From: an uncultured Lachnospiraceae bacterium
GTDB taxonomy: Bacteria; Bacillota; Clostridia; Lachnospirales; Lachnospiraceae
Length of the DNA stretch: 64,000 nucleotides
Reading direction: 5' to 3'
Assembly: GCA_910587295.1 (NCBI GenBank)
Contig: CAJULP010000087.1
Location: forward strand, 100,023-164,022
The notes beneath the pieces were generated by a model, which saw only the letters and a program-made list of their open reading frames with translations, did not search any database and had not been told where the DNA came from. This document shows positions 1-9,091 of the stretch, in pieces. The position numbers and the translations under genes were made by a program. How positions within the stretch are numbered: the first letter of the stretch is position 1; every line of letters starts with the position of its first letter.

Positions 1-1554
1 ATATCCGACGGGTATCTGGAGCGGATGGGGGATCGTCCGGACGGGAAACTGATCCTGGTGACAGCCGTCAACCCAACCCCGGCAGGGGAGGGGAAGACCA
101 CCGTAAGCGTAGGTTTGGGACAGGCGCTTTCCAGGCTTGGGAAAAAGGCGGTGACGGTGTTAAGGGAGCCCTCTTTGGGTCCTTGCTTTGGCGTTAAGGG
201 CGGCGCTGCCGGAGGGGGATATTCCCAGGTCGTGCCGATGGAAGATTTAAACCTTCACTTTACCGGGGATTTTCATGCCATAACCAGCGCAAATAATCTT
301 CTGGCGGCTGTTTTGGATAACCATATCCAGCAGGGCAATGAGCTTGGCATTGACACAAGGAGCGTGGTCTGGAAACGCTGTCTGGATATGAATGACAGGG
401 TCCTTCGGAATGTGGTAGTGGGCCTAGGGGCAAAAACCGACGGAACGGTAAGAGAAGATCATTTTGTGATTACCGTGGCATCGGAGATTATGGCAGTGCT
501 CTGCCTTGCTTTGGATATGGCGGATTTAAAAGAGCGCTTAGGCAGGATCGTGGCTGCTTATAATTTCCAGGGCAAACCTGTGACGGCGGCAGATTTACAT
601 GCGGTAGGCGCTATGGCGGCGCTTTTAAAGGATGCCATGAAACCGAATCTGGTGCAGACACTTGAACATACGCCGGTACTGGTGCATGGCGGTCCTTTTG
701 CGAACATTGCCCATGGATGTAACTCTCTCCGGGCTACAAAGGCGGCCTTAAAGATGGCGGATTACGTGGTTACGGAGGCAGGCTTTGGCGCAGACTTAGG
801 GGCTGAAAAGTTTTTTGACATTAAATGCAGGATTGGGAATCTGAAACCGGATGCGGTGGTTTTGGTGGCTACCATCCGTGCGCTGAAATATAACGGCGGC
901 GTTTTAAAAGAGGATCTTTCCAAGGAAAATTTGGAGGCTCTTGAAAAAGGTATTGCCAATCTGGAAAAGCATATAGAAAATCTTAAAAAATATAAGGTTC
1001 CGGTGGTCGTGACCTTAAACAGCTTTGTGGCGGATACGGAAAAAGAGGTTTCTTTTGTGGAAGGGTTCTGTAAGAAAATGGGCTGTGAATTTGCTCTTGC
1101 CAATGTCTGGGCCAAAGGCGGGGAAGGCGGAAAGCACCTGGCGGAACAGGTTCTTGCCACGTTAGAACAAAAAGACAGTGATTTTAGACCTTTATATGAA
1201 GATGAGATCAGCTTAAAAGAAAAGATAGAGACAGTGGCAAAAGAAGTATATGGGGCGAAGGATGTGGTCTATGCGGCAGCGGCGGCAAAGCAGCTTTCTC
1301 AGATAGAAGCCCTGGGATTTGGAAACCTGCCGGTATGCATTGCCAAAACCCAGTATTCTCTTTCTGACGATCCGGCGCTTCTTGGCAGGCCGGAAGGGTT
1401 TTCCATAACGGTCAGGGAGGCTTATGTCTCGGCGGGGGCAGGGTTTGTAGTGGTCTTGACCGGTGCGGTGATGACCATGCCCGGTTTACCGAAAAAGCCG
1501 GCGGCATACGGGATCGACGTAAATGAAGACGGTGTGATCACCGGGCTGTTTTAA
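1..1554 (+). CDS. fhs: Formate--tetrahydrofolate ligase (5' end cut by window edge)
   Basis: This cytoplasmic enzyme makes 10-formyl-THF from formate, THF and ATP, the entry step of folate one-carbon metabolism and of the methyl branch in acetogens. The frame is open from base 1, and the residues before the first ATG (base 25) match internal family sequence, so that ATG is not the true start. About 517 residues are visible of a family length near 556, so roughly 40 N-terminal residues lie outside the window. The nucleotide-binding segment PTPAGEGKTT and the conserved REPSLGPCFGVKGGAAGGG region are intact, as is the C-terminal VLTGAVMTMPGLP. folD follows 18 bp later, which fits one C1-folate transcription unit. 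Confidence 0.97.
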   Translation: MSDGYLERMGDRPDGKLILVTAVNPTPAGEGKTTVSVGLGQALSRLGKKAVTVLREPSLGPCFGVKGGAAGGGYSQVVPMEDLNLHFTGDFHAITSANNLLAAVLDNHIQQGNELGIDTRSVVWKRCLDMNDRVLRNVVVGLGAKTDGTVREDHFVITVASEIMAVLCLALDMADLKERLGRIVAAYNFQGKPVTAADLHAVGAMAALLKDAMKPNLVQTLEHTPVLVHGGPFANIAHGCNSLRATKAALKMADYVVTEAGFGADLGAEKFFDIKCRIGNLKPDAVVLVATIRALKYNGGVLKEDLSKENLEALEKGIANLEKHIENLKKYKVPVVVTLNSFVADTEKEVSFVEGFCKKMGCEFALANVWAKGGEGGKHLAEQVLATLEQKDSDFRPLYEDEISLKEKIETVAKEVYGAKDVVYAAAAAKQLSQIEALGFGNLPVCIAKTQYSLSDDPALLGRPEGFSITVREAYVSAGAGFVVVLTGAVMTMPGLPKKPAAYGIDVNEDGVITGLF

Positions 1555-1572
1555 GGAAAGGGAGAATGGATT

Positions 1573-2415
1573 ATGGCAATGACCATTGACGGGAAAGCTA
1601 TTTCCCAAAGGATCAAGGATGAATTAAAAGAGCAGGCAGCTGCGCTGAAAAAACAGGGAATAAAGATTACATTGGCGGTGATACAGGTAGGGAATGACCC
1701 GGCTTCCACCGTGTACGTAAGGAATAAAAAGAAAGGCTGCGAATACATAGGGATAGAATCACTCTCCTATGAGCTGCCGGAAGAGACCACCCAGCAGGAG
1801 CTTCTTTCTCTGATCGGGGAATTGAACCGGAAAGAAGACGTGAGCGGGATTTTAGTCCAGCTTCCCCTGCCGGCCCATATTGACGAGGATAAAGTGATCC
1901 GAGCCATTGACCCGAAAAAGGACGTGGACGGGTTCCATCCCCAGAGCGTGGGCGCATTGTGCATCGGGCAGCCGGGATTTGTGTCCTGTACCCCGGCAGG
2001 GATCATACAGTTATTAAAAAGAAGCAGTATTGAAATTGCGGGAAAAGAATGCGTAGTGCTTGGGCGGAGCAATATTGTAGGGAAGCCCATGGCTGTTTTG
2101 ATGCTCCGTGAAAATGCCACGGTGACCATTGCCCATTCAAGGACCCGGGATTTAAAGGAAGTCACAAAAAGGGCGGATATTCTGATTGCGGCGGTAGGAA
2201 AGCCTAAGATGATCACGGCAGACTACGTGAAAGAAGGGGCGGTGGTCATTGATGTGGGAATCAATAGGGATGAAAACGGTAAGCTTTGCGGGGATGTGGA
2301 TTTTGAATCAGTAGAGCCTTTGTGCAGCGCGATCACCCCGGTTCCGGGCGGAGTAGGACCCATGACGATAGCCATGCTCTTAAATAATTGTTTGGAATCC
2401 GTAAGGATGGACTGA
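1573..2415 (+). CDS. folD: Bifunctional methylene-THF dehydrogenase/methenyl-THF cyclohydrolase
   Basis: FolD interconverts 5,10-methylene-THF, 5,10-methenyl-THF and 10-formyl-THF with NAD(P), which is the next steps after Fhs. At 280 residues it has the usual family length. Visible signatures are the substrate-site YVRNKKKGCE with the catalytic lysine, the QLPLPAHID and KDVDGFHP segments, the nucleotide-binding GRSNIVGKPMAVLML, and the C-terminal PVPGGVGPMTIAMLL. The ATG follows a purine-rich ribosome site. It is probably co-transcribed with fhs. Confidence 0.97.
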   Translation: MAMTIDGKAISQRIKDELKEQAAALKKQGIKITLAVIQVGNDPASTVYVRNKKKGCEYIGIESLSYELPEETTQQELLSLIGELNRKEDVSGILVQLPLPAHIDEDKVIRAIDPKKDVDGFHPQSVGALCIGQPGFVSCTPAGIIQLLKRSSIEIAGKECVVLGRSNIVGKPMAVLMLRENATVTIAHSRTRDLKEVTKRADILIAAVGKPKMITADYVKEGAVVIDVGINRDENGKLCGDVDFESVEPLCSAITPVPGGVGPMTIAMLLNNCLESVRMD

Positions 2416-2456
2416 TGTTTCAGCCGGATAGATAGAGGTAAAGGAGGAAGTCAGGT

Positions 2457-3968
2457 ATGGTCTGCCCGAGTTGCGGATGCGAAATGGCGGAAGGTCATTT
2501 GTACTGCGAAACATGCGGAAATGAAATACGGATTGTTCCGGACTTCGAGCCGGAGATTGAAAACAGCATATCAGAAGCTTTATCCACGGTTGTAGAAGAA
2601 ATCGAAGAAAGCAGCCTGGAGGAAGCGGAAAAAAAGAAAGAAATTCCTGATGATGAAATTGTAACGGAGGTAAAGAAAGGAAGGCGGATACAGCCGGAAG
2701 ACTTTTTTTTCAAAGATATCCCGGTTAAAGGCAGGCTTCCGGTTTTTTTGATCAGTCTGGTTCTTCTTGTGTTAGTTGCCGTGTTTGCGTTTGGCTTTTT
2801 TTACCGGAGAAATTCCGTTTCTTATCAGGTGGGCCAGGCAAAAAAGCTGGCAGAGGATAACCGTTATGAAGAAGCGGCAGTTTTTTTGGACCGGGCAAGG
2901 GAGCTTTCCCCGGAGGATATTGATATAGCGCTTTTGGAAGTAGGGTATCTTGGAGAAATCGATAACAAGGATCAGGCTCTTTCTATCTTGTTGGAACTGG
3001 TAGATCGGAGGTATCTGGAATACGGGGAGAAAGAAAGGGTCTTTGAACATATCATTGCAATTTACGGGGAAAAGGAGCAGTATGAGCAGATCAATGCACT
3101 ATTGCTCTCTAGTGAGGACATAGAAATACAGCATCATTTTCAACAATATATGGCAATGGCACCGGAATTTGAGTATGAGCCGGGAACATATGAAGAAGTG
3201 GTTCCCTTAAGGATCAGCTCCAATACCAGCGGAAAGATCTATTATACAACAGACGGAAGCATGCCCGATGAACATAGCCAGATCTACACGGCACCGCTTC
3301 TTCTGGAAACAGGGGAATTTCAAATCTGCGCAGTTTTTGTTAATGATTACGGGATTAAAAGTGAGGTTGCCAGAAGCTGGTATATTATTAACCTGACAGT
3401 GCCGGATCCTCCGGAAGTGCCTATTTTAAGCGGGGATTATAAGCTTCCTGTCATGATTGAGGCAGCTGCCCCGGAAGAAGGAACGGTTTATTATACGGTG
3501 GATGGATCGGAGCCTACCATTAACAGCAACAAATATACGGAACCGATCCCTATGCCTCTTGGCAGGACAAATTTTAAGTTTATCACTGTATCAGAGCAAG
3601 GGGTTTCCAGTGAAGTCACCAGCCGCAGTTATGACCTTGAGCCGGAGACGGATGTGACGGTAAGTAAGGCAGTAGATAACGTGATGGAGTCGCTCTATAA
3701 CAGGAAGGTATTGTCCGATATGCTGGGCCATTCTTATGAGATACAGGGGAAATATGTGTTTATTCCCCGGAATACTATTGTGGAAATTGAAGGTTTCGGT
3801 TATTATTATGTTTTGGATGAATATGAGGAAAGCGGAAACGGAAACCGTACGAAAACAGACAGACTTTACGCCGTGGAGGTTTATACGGGGGCACCGAACC
3901 GATTGACTTATGATGAAAACGGGAAAATGGGATTAATCTCTTTAAGGGAAATCCCTGGAGGGGATTGA
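2457..3968 (+). CDS. Zinc-ribbon membrane protein with two chitobiase-type repeats
   Basis: A 503-residue protein of unknown function. It begins with a short zinc ribbon (CPSCGCEM...CETCG, residues 3-21), followed by an acidic linker. One transmembrane helix lies at about residues 95-115 (VFLISLVLLVLVAVFAFGFF), then a helical TPR-like stretch (about 125-220). Two tandem beta-domains follow (about 240-320 and 325-400), each with the motif YYTxDGSxP typical of chitobiase/beta-hexosaminidase C-terminal repeats. The last 90 residues are unassigned. The layout suggests a cytoplasmic zinc ribbon and an extracellular beta-rich part. A strong AAGGAGG precedes the ATG. It sits between folD and nfnA, but no metabolic link is evident. 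Confidence 0.8.
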   Translation: MVCPSCGCEMAEGHLYCETCGNEIRIVPDFEPEIENSISEALSTVVEEIEESSLEEAEKKKEIPDDEIVTEVKKGRRIQPEDFFFKDIPVKGRLPVFLISLVLLVLVAVFAFGFFYRRNSVSYQVGQAKKLAEDNRYEEAAVFLDRARELSPEDIDIALLEVGYLGEIDNKDQALSILLELVDRRYLEYGEKERVFEHIIAIYGEKEQYEQINALLLSSEDIEIQHHFQQYMAMAPEFEYEPGTYEEVVPLRISSNTSGKIYYTTDGSMPDEHSQIYTAPLLLETGEFQICAVFVNDYGIKSEVARSWYIINLTVPDPPEVPILSGDYKLPVMIEAAAPEEGTVYYTVDGSEPTINSNKYTEPIPMPLGRTNFKFITVSEQGVSSEVTSRSYDLEPETDVTVSKAVDNVMESLYNRKVLSDMLGHSYEIQGKYVFIPRNTIVEIEGFGYYYVLDEYEESGNGNRTKTDRLYAVEVYTGAPNRLTYDENGKMGLISLREIPGGD

Positions 3969-3983
3969 AGAAAGGAATCAGCG

Positions 3984-4871
3984 ATGTATAAGATTTTAGA
4001 GACGAAGGAACTTGCTGCCAATATTTTTTATATGTTGGTTGAAGCAAAACGAGTGGCAAAGGCATGTCAGCCGGGACAGTTTGTGATCGTAAGGGCGGAT
4101 GAGGAAGGAGAACGCATTCCGCTTACGATTTGTGATTATGACAGGGAAAAAGGAACCGTGGCGATCGTATTTCAGATTGTGGGGGCAGGAACCCGGATGA
4201 TGGCAGGATTAAAGGCGGGGGATGCTTTTCACGATTTTGTAGGCCCCCTTGGCTGTCCGTCTGAATTTGTGTCGGAGGATTTAGAGGAACTTAAAAAGAA
4301 AAAAATGCTGTTTGTAGCAGGGGGTGTGGGAACGGCGCCGGTCTACCCACAGGTGAAATGGCTTCATGAGCATGGAATTGCGGCGGATGTTATTGTGGGC
4401 GCAAAGACAAAGGAGCTTTTGATCTTAGAAGAAGAGATGGAAAAAACAGCAGGGAATTTGTATGTGACCACGGATGACGGTTCCTACGGGAGAAGCGGTA
4501 TGGTGACGCAGACTATTTCGGACCTGGTAAGGGAAGGAAAGCATTATGATGTATGTGTTGCGATCGGACCTATGATCATGATGAAATTTGTCTGCAAATT
4601 AACGAAAGAACTGGAAATACCGACCATCGTCAGTTTAAATCCAATTATGGTGGACGGCACGGGCATGTGCGGGGCCTGCCGCGTGACGGTAGGCGGGAAG
4701 GTGAAATTTGCCTGCGTGGACGGTCCTGAATTTGATGGGCATTTGGTTGATTTTGATGAGGCAATGCGCCGCCAGCAGATTTATAAGACGGAAGAAGGAA
4801 GGGCGTTCCTTCGTGCAAAAGAAGGCGATACTCATCACGGCGGATGCGGCAATTGCGAGGAAAGGAGATAA
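3984..4871 (+). CDS. nfnA: NfnA-type flavoprotein: ferredoxin-NADP reductase subunit / DHODH electron-transfer-like FAD/NAD-binding protein
   Basis: This 295-residue protein is a ferredoxin-reductase-fold subunit with an N-terminal FAD-binding barrel (RIPLTICDYD, about 45-55), a pyridine-nucleotide domain (VAGGVGTAPVYPQVKW, about 112-127), and a C-terminal cysteine motif for a [2Fe-2S] cluster (GTGMCGACRVTV ... FACVDGPEFDGH). Such proteins pair with a GltA-like subunit to form NfnAB, which couples NADH, NADPH and ferredoxin by electron bifurcation. The partner follows immediately (nfnB). The tail carries two extra cysteines (GGCGNCEE). The alternative name, sulfide dehydrogenase subunit, rests on the same fold. 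Confidence 0.88.
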   Translation: MYKILETKELAANIFYMLVEAKRVAKACQPGQFVIVRADEEGERIPLTICDYDREKGTVAIVFQIVGAGTRMMAGLKAGDAFHDFVGPLGCPSEFVSEDLEELKKKKMLFVAGGVGTAPVYPQVKWLHEHGIAADVIVGAKTKELLILEEEMEKTAGNLYVTTDDGSYGRSGMVTQTISDLVREGKHYDVCVAIGPMIMMKFVCKLTKELEIPTIVSLNPIMVDGTGMCGACRVTVGGKVKFACVDGPEFDGHLVDFDEAMRRQQIYKTEEGRAFLRAKEGDTHHGGCGNCEERR

Positions 4872-4877
4872 TTGTCA

Positions 4878-6272
4878 ATGGATGTTTTAAAAAAAGTTCC
4901 GGTAAAAGAACAGGATGCGAAAGTAAGGGCGGCCAATTTTGAAGAGGTATGCCTTGGATATAGCAAGGAAGAGGCAATGGAAGAGGCACAAAGGTGCATC
5001 AACTGCAAAAATGCGCAGTGTATCAAGGGGTGTCCGGTGTCGATCAATATTCCGGGGTTTATCGAGAAGGTGAAAAGCGGGGATATGAAAGCGGCTTATC
5101 AGGTGATCAGCGAATCCTCTGCCCTTCCGGCGGTATGCGGGCGGGTATGCCCACAGGAAAGCCAGTGTGAAGGAAAATGTATCAGAGGAATTAAGGGAGA
5201 GCCGGTTTCTATCGGGAAGCTGGAGCGTTTTGTGGCGGACTGGGCCAGTGGGAAAGGGATCAAGCCCCAAGGGGCGGAAAAGAAAAACGGCAGGAAGGTT
5301 GCGGTCATAGGCTCCGGCCCGGCAGGGCTGACCTGTGCGGGAGACCTGGCTAAGATGGGATATGAGGTGACAATTTTTGAAGCCCTCCATGAGCCTGGCG
5401 GGGTGCTGGTATACGGAATCCCTGAGTTTCGTTTACCCAAAAGCGCCGTAGTGGCGAAAGAAATCGAAAATGTAAAAGCACTGGGAGTTACCATTGAAAC
5501 CAATGTTGTGGTAGGCAAATCCGTTACGATTGACGAACTGATCAATGAGGAAGGGTTTGACGCTGTGTTTATCGGTTCCGGGGCAGGACTTCCCAAGTTT
5601 ATGGGGATCCCTGGGGAACAGGCAAACGGTGTGTTCTCGGCGAATGAGTACCTGACCAGAAGCAATTTGATGAAAGCTTTTGATGAAAACTCCAATACCC
5701 CAATTACAAGGGGAAAAAAGGTTGCCGTGGTTGGCGGCGGAAACGTGGCGATGGATGCGGCTAGGACGGCGCTTCGGCTTGGTGCGGAAGTGCATATCGT
5801 ATACCGCAGAAGCGAACAGGAGCTTCCGGCCCGTGTGGAGGAAGTCCACCATGCGAAGGAAGAGGGCATTATCTTTGATCTGCTTACCAATCCGGTGGAA
5901 ATTTTGGAAGATGAAAAAGGCTGGGTGCGTGGCATCAAGTGCATTAAGATGGAACTTGGAGAACCTGACGAGTCCGGAAGAAGGCGTCCTGTGGAGGTTC
6001 CCGGTTCCGAGTTTGTTATTGATGCGGACACTGTGATCATGTCACTGGGAACTTCACCGAATCCGTTGATCTCATCTACCACGGAAGGACTTGAGGTGAA
6101 TAAGTGGAAATGTATCGTGGCGGACGAAGAGTTTGGGAAAACCACCAAGGAAGGCGTTTATGCCGGTGGGGATGCAGTTACCGGTGCGGCTACCGTGATC
6201 CTGGCCATGGGTGCGGGAAGGGCAGGCGCAAAGGGGATTGACCAATACTTGAAAGAGAAGTTTTCTGATTGA
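4878..6272 (+). CDS. nfnB: NfnB / NADPH-dependent glutamate synthase small-subunit-like oxidoreductase
   Basis: A 464-residue iron-sulfur flavoprotein. The N-terminus has two cysteine clusters (CINCKNAQCIKGCPVS and CGRVCPQESQCEGKC) for [4Fe-4S] centres. An FAD Rossmann motif (GSGPAGLTCAGDL, about 143-155) and an NADP Rossmann motif (GGGNVAMDAARTALRLGA, about 285-302) follow. The family is annotated as homotetrameric glutamate synthase (gltA), but with nfnA directly upstream and no large glutamate-synthase subunit nearby, the NADH-dependent reduced ferredoxin:NADP oxidoreductase role is more likely (inference). An in-frame TTG at 4872 lies only 4 nt from the GGAG ribosome site; ATG 4878 has 10-nt spacing and is preferred. 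Confidence 0.88.
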   Translation: MDVLKKVPVKEQDAKVRAANFEEVCLGYSKEEAMEEAQRCINCKNAQCIKGCPVSINIPGFIEKVKSGDMKAAYQVISESSALPAVCGRVCPQESQCEGKCIRGIKGEPVSIGKLERFVADWASGKGIKPQGAEKKNGRKVAVIGSGPAGLTCAGDLAKMGYEVTIFEALHEPGGVLVYGIPEFRLPKSAVVAKEIENVKALGVTIETNVVVGKSVTIDELINEEGFDAVFIGSGAGLPKFMGIPGEQANGVFSANEYLTRSNLMKAFDENSNTPITRGKKVAVVGGGNVAMDAARTALRLGAEVHIVYRRSEQELPARVEEVHHAKEEGIIFDLLTNPVEILEDEKGWVRGIKCIKMELGEPDESGRRRPVEVPGSEFVIDADTVIMSLGTSPNPLISSTTEGLEVNKWKCIVADEEFGKTTKEGVYAGGDAVTGAATVILAMGAGRAGAKGIDQYLKEKFSD

Positions 6273-6305
6273 CCGGGATTCTAAGAAAATATTAATAATT
6301 CCTTT

Positions 6306-6334
6306 TCCACAATTTAAAATATCTGTTGTATAGT
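6306..6334 (+). promoter_or_regulatory. Candidate sigma-A promoter for the MORN-repeat gene
   Basis: TCCACA (6306-6311) and TATAGT (6329-6334) are separated by 17 bp, with 4/6 and 5/6 matches to consensus. The site sits just upstream of the ribosome site of the MORN gene, in the short gap after nfnB. Confidence 0.4.
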
Positions 6335-6351
6335 GGAAAAAAAGGAAAGGG

Positions 6352-7410
6352 ATGAAAACGATGTTTCATGATGATGATTCTGATGATAAAAGTATGGACA
6401 GGGCAAAGCTGATCGTCAGCATTGTTCCGGTCATATTGATTATTATTATACTTGCGATCACGTTGATTATAAACGGGAGCAAAAAAGAAAAGGCAGGGGA
6501 AGATGACCTGCAGCAGAGCATTATGGATTATGCGGACGGAACTGTTCCGGCAGGGAGTGATTCGGTGCAGGCTGGCGAGACTGACGGTGAGGTTAAGCGT
6601 GAGCCTGTGGAGGCTAAAGAGGATGAGGGGCAGATGGAACAGGATGAAGATTCGCCAGAGACAGCAGCAAGCCCTGATCCCAGCCCCACGCCTTACAAGC
6701 AGGCTATGGATCCGAACCAGGTTGATTACAGCAAGGTGGAGTTTAACAAGGATGAACAGCTAAAGGAAATGATGACCTATTGGGCTGACAATAACCAGAA
6801 AGCCCTTGACGACCTGGCGAACCTGGACCGTTTTAAAGCTATGTCATGGAAGCTTAAGGGAACCAAGGATTGTTATTATTATGGAGATAAAAACGGGGCA
6901 GGCCAGCCGGAAGGCATGGGGATTGCCGTTTACACGGACAACCAGTATTATTACGGGGAATGGAAAAACGGTGTCAGGAGTGGAAAAGGAACCTGGATCC
7001 ATTACCACATTCATGGCACGGAAAATAAAAATGATGTTTTCCTGTATCACCAGTATACCGGTTCCTGGGCAAATGACCTGCCGGACGGGGAAGGCTCCGA
7101 GCATTATGATTTTGAAATGTCTCTTTTGAAGGAGCATAATGTTTATTATGGGAATCTGATCGGCAGCTATGCAGGCGGACTGGTCAACGGCGATTTCTAC
7201 CTTACCACGCTGGATTATAAGCAGGAGATGAAGGAGTGGAACGGGAAAGCGGACCATGGTTCCTGGATATATCAAAATGATAATAAAGATAAGTCGGGCA
7301 GGAAACCGGCTCTAGTATCTACCGTTGACCCGGATAATTATGTCTGGCTGTCATCAAAAGAAAATAAAGATATCGGTGTCCGCTGCCTGATCTCGAAACA
7401 AAAAAATTAG
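6352..7410 (+). CDS. Membrane-anchored MORN-repeat protein
   Basis: A 352-residue protein of unknown role. A short acidic N-terminus precedes one transmembrane helix at about residues 20-41 (LIVSIVPVILIIIILAITLII), then an acidic, low-complexity linker rich in E, D, P and S (about 45-120). The C-terminal half holds MORN-like repeats: YYYGEWKNGVRSGKGTW, YTGSWANDLPDGEGS and a further YYGNLIGSYAGGLVNGDFY. The predicted topology puts the repeats outside the cell. MORN repeats in bacteria have been linked to envelope and lipid-associated functions, but none can be assigned here. A second in-frame ATG at 6361 is better spaced from AAAGG and may be the true start. Confidence 0.75.
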   Translation: MKTMFHDDDSDDKSMDRAKLIVSIVPVILIIIILAITLIINGSKKEKAGEDDLQQSIMDYADGTVPAGSDSVQAGETDGEVKREPVEAKEDEGQMEQDEDSPETAASPDPSPTPYKQAMDPNQVDYSKVEFNKDEQLKEMMTYWADNNQKALDDLANLDRFKAMSWKLKGTKDCYYYGDKNGAGQPEGMGIAVYTDNQYYYGEWKNGVRSGKGTWIHYHIHGTENKNDVFLYHQYTGSWANDLPDGEGSEHYDFEMSLLKEHNVYYGNLIGSYAGGLVNGDFYLTTLDYKQEMKEWNGKADHGSWIYQNDNKDKSGRKPALVSTVDPDNYVWLSSKENKDIGVRCLISKQKN

Positions 7411-7468
7411 TGGAAACCTATGCCAATCCGTAGTAAAATAAAAGTTGGGGTACGAAGGAGGTAGGGAT

Positions 7469-8179
7469 ATGGCATGGTGTCCGAACTGTAAATGTGAATA
7501 TGTGGAAGGAATCAAGGTCTGCGCAGACTGCGGCTGTGAGCTTGTCGAGGAATTGCCGGATGAGAAAAGGCAGGCAGTCCTTCCGGAACTGCAGGAATAT
7601 TTTCCCGAAGAGGACGGGGAGTCGGCAGATAGGGAAGACATGGCAGAAGATTGGCAGGAAGAAGACGAAAGTGTATCTGAGCCTGAATCCTCCTATCGGC
7701 ATTTTTACGTAAATAACGAAGAAAAGGCGGAAGATAACAAGACGTCGGCGTATACGCTTTTGACAGTGGGAAGTCTGGGATTTTTGGTGATCATACTGAT
7801 TTTCTTTGACGTGATACATATTTATATGTCACTTACAAATAAGTACATTGTCACTGGTGTCATGGGTGTCTTGTTTCTCCTTTTTATCGTTATGGGAGTG
7901 GTGTCTTTAAAAAATTCACGGACCTTGTTTAAAAAGGCATCAAAGGAAAATAATCTTACCACTGAGATTAAAAAATGGTGTGTAAATAATTTAAAGATGC
8001 AGGAGATCGATAAGGAATTAGAACTTGGGGAACAGCCAGAAGAACTTAAGTATTTCCAGCGTACATCTTATATGCGTGCCATTGTGGGAAGGCAGTTTGT
8101 GAACTTGGATGAGGGATATCTGGACAGGCTGATCGATGAGGTTTATCCTGAAATATTTGAAGACGGGGTTTTAGAGTGA
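7469..8179 (+). CDS. Zinc-ribbon protein with two transmembrane helices
   Basis: A 236-residue protein of unknown function. It opens with a CxxC...CxxC zinc ribbon (CPNCKCEYVEG...CADCGCEL, residues 4-26), then an acidic linker. Two hydrophobic helices follow (about 98-118, VGSLGFLVIILIFFDVIHIY, and about 126-150, VTGVMGVLFLLFIVMGVVSL), and the C-terminal tail of about 85 residues is charged. ATG 7469 has a strong AAGGAGGT; the frame also opens from TTG 7445, which lies before that ribosome site and is unlikely. Its stop overlaps the GTG of rlmH, so the two are translationally coupled. The N-terminal ribbon resembles that of the protein at 2457-3968. Confidence 0.75.
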   Translation: MAWCPNCKCEYVEGIKVCADCGCELVEELPDEKRQAVLPELQEYFPEEDGESADREDMAEDWQEEDESVSEPESSYRHFYVNNEEKAEDNKTSAYTLLTVGSLGFLVIILIFFDVIHIYMSLTNKYIVTGVMGVLFLLFIVMGVVSLKNSRTLFKKASKENNLTTEIKKWCVNNLKMQEIDKELELGEQPEELKYFQRTSYMRAIVGRQFVNLDEGYLDRLIDEVYPEIFEDGVLE

Positions 8180-8655
8180 AGATCACAATTATCTGTGTGG
8201 GAAAAATAAAAGAAGATTTTTACAGGAAGGCAGTTTCTGAATACGAAAAGCGGCTATCAAGGTATTGCAGGCTGGAGATCATAGAGGTGGAGGACGAGAA
8301 AACCCCTGACCGGGCAAGTCCAGCCCTTGAGGAGCAGATCAAGGAAAAAGAAGCAGTCAGGATTTCAAGGCATCTGAAAGAAGATGCCTATATTTTTACC
8401 CTGGAAATAAATGGGGAAAGCCCGGATTCGGTTTCCTTTGCAAGACAGATAGAGGGTCTGGGCGTAAGGGGAGTAAGCCATATTCAGTTTGTGATCGGCG
8501 GGTCTTTGGGGCTGCATAAAAGTGTTTCAAAAGCGGCAGATAAAGCGGTCAGCTTTTCTGATATGACGTTCCCGCACCAGCTTATGCGGGTGATCCTGCT
8601 TGAGCAGATTTACAGGGGATACCGGATTATTTCAGGAGAACCGTATCACAAATGA
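8176..8655 (+). CDS. rlmH: 23S rRNA (pseudouridine-1915-N3) methyltransferase
   Basis: RlmH is a small SPOUT methyltransferase that adds a methyl group to pseudouridine 1915 in helix 69 of 23S rRNA, using S-adenosylmethionine. The 159-residue length is normal. Family signatures include the start ITIICVGKIKE, the knot segment FVIGGSLGLHKSVSKAAD and the conserved C-terminus MRVILLEQIYRGYRIISGEPYHK up to the penultimate histidine. The GTG start overlaps the preceding TGA stop. Confidence 0.97.
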   Translation: MKITIICVGKIKEDFYRKAVSEYEKRLSRYCRLEIIEVEDEKTPDRASPALEEQIKEKEAVRISRHLKEDAYIFTLEINGESPDSVSFARQIEGLGVRGVSHIQFVIGGSLGLHKSVSKAADKAVSFSDMTFPHQLMRVILLEQIYRGYRIISGEPYHK

Positions 8656-8753
8656 GGGCGGAATTTAACTATGTGATAGTACATAGATGGACGGACTGAC
8701 GGACAGTCGCAGCCGGTAGGTCTAGGAATGCTTTTTCGCTCATATAGTATGAT

Positions 8754-9083
8754 ATGATGAAAAAGAGCAGAGCAAGGGATGGCTGGGCCATTACCAGAAA
8801 AGAAAGAGAAGCTAAAAAGACCATATCGAACCGGGAATTGATGGTGGAATCCTTAAAGCTCCCTAAGGATTCCATGTTAGGGGCATCAATCGTGACCCTT
8901 ACGGGCAATACGGATGCCTTTGTAGAAAACTATAAGGGGATCATTGAATATACCAGTGAAGTGATCCTGCTGCAGGGAAAACATTGTAAGATACAGATAT
9001 GCGGGAAGCGGCTGAATATTGTATATTACACAAATGAAGACATGAAGATTAATGGATGGATTGAAAAAATCTGCTATATGTGA
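8754..9083 (+). CDS. yqfC: Sporulation protein YqfC (YabP/YqfC family)
   Basis: A 109-residue basic, beta-rich protein matching the YabP/YqfC family, with the hallmark LPKDSMLGASIVTLTGN and a C-terminal INGWIEKICYM. In Bacillus the yqfC-yqfD pair is transcribed in the mother cell under sigma-E and lies just before phoH, as here. No strong ribosome site precedes ATG 8754/8757. A CATATAG-like sequence close upstream might be part of a sigma-E -10, but this is too weak to call. The stop overlaps the possible GTG start of yqfD. Confidence 0.85.
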   Translation: MMKKSRARDGWAITRKEREAKKTISNRELMVESLKLPKDSMLGASIVTLTGNTDAFVENYKGIIEYTSEVILLQGKHCKIQICGKRLNIVYYTNEDMKINGWIEKICYM

Positions 9084-9091
9084 GGTGTAAT

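Noticed and set aside
5099..6148. 349-codon open frame on the minus strand
   Set aside because: It is the antisense shadow of nfnB, which has full family motifs. The product is Ser/Pro/Thr-rich with no recognisable domain.
8666..8700. CTATGT...ACATAG hairpin after rlmH
   Set aside because: Only 6 bp and without a T-tract; too weak to call a terminator or regulator.
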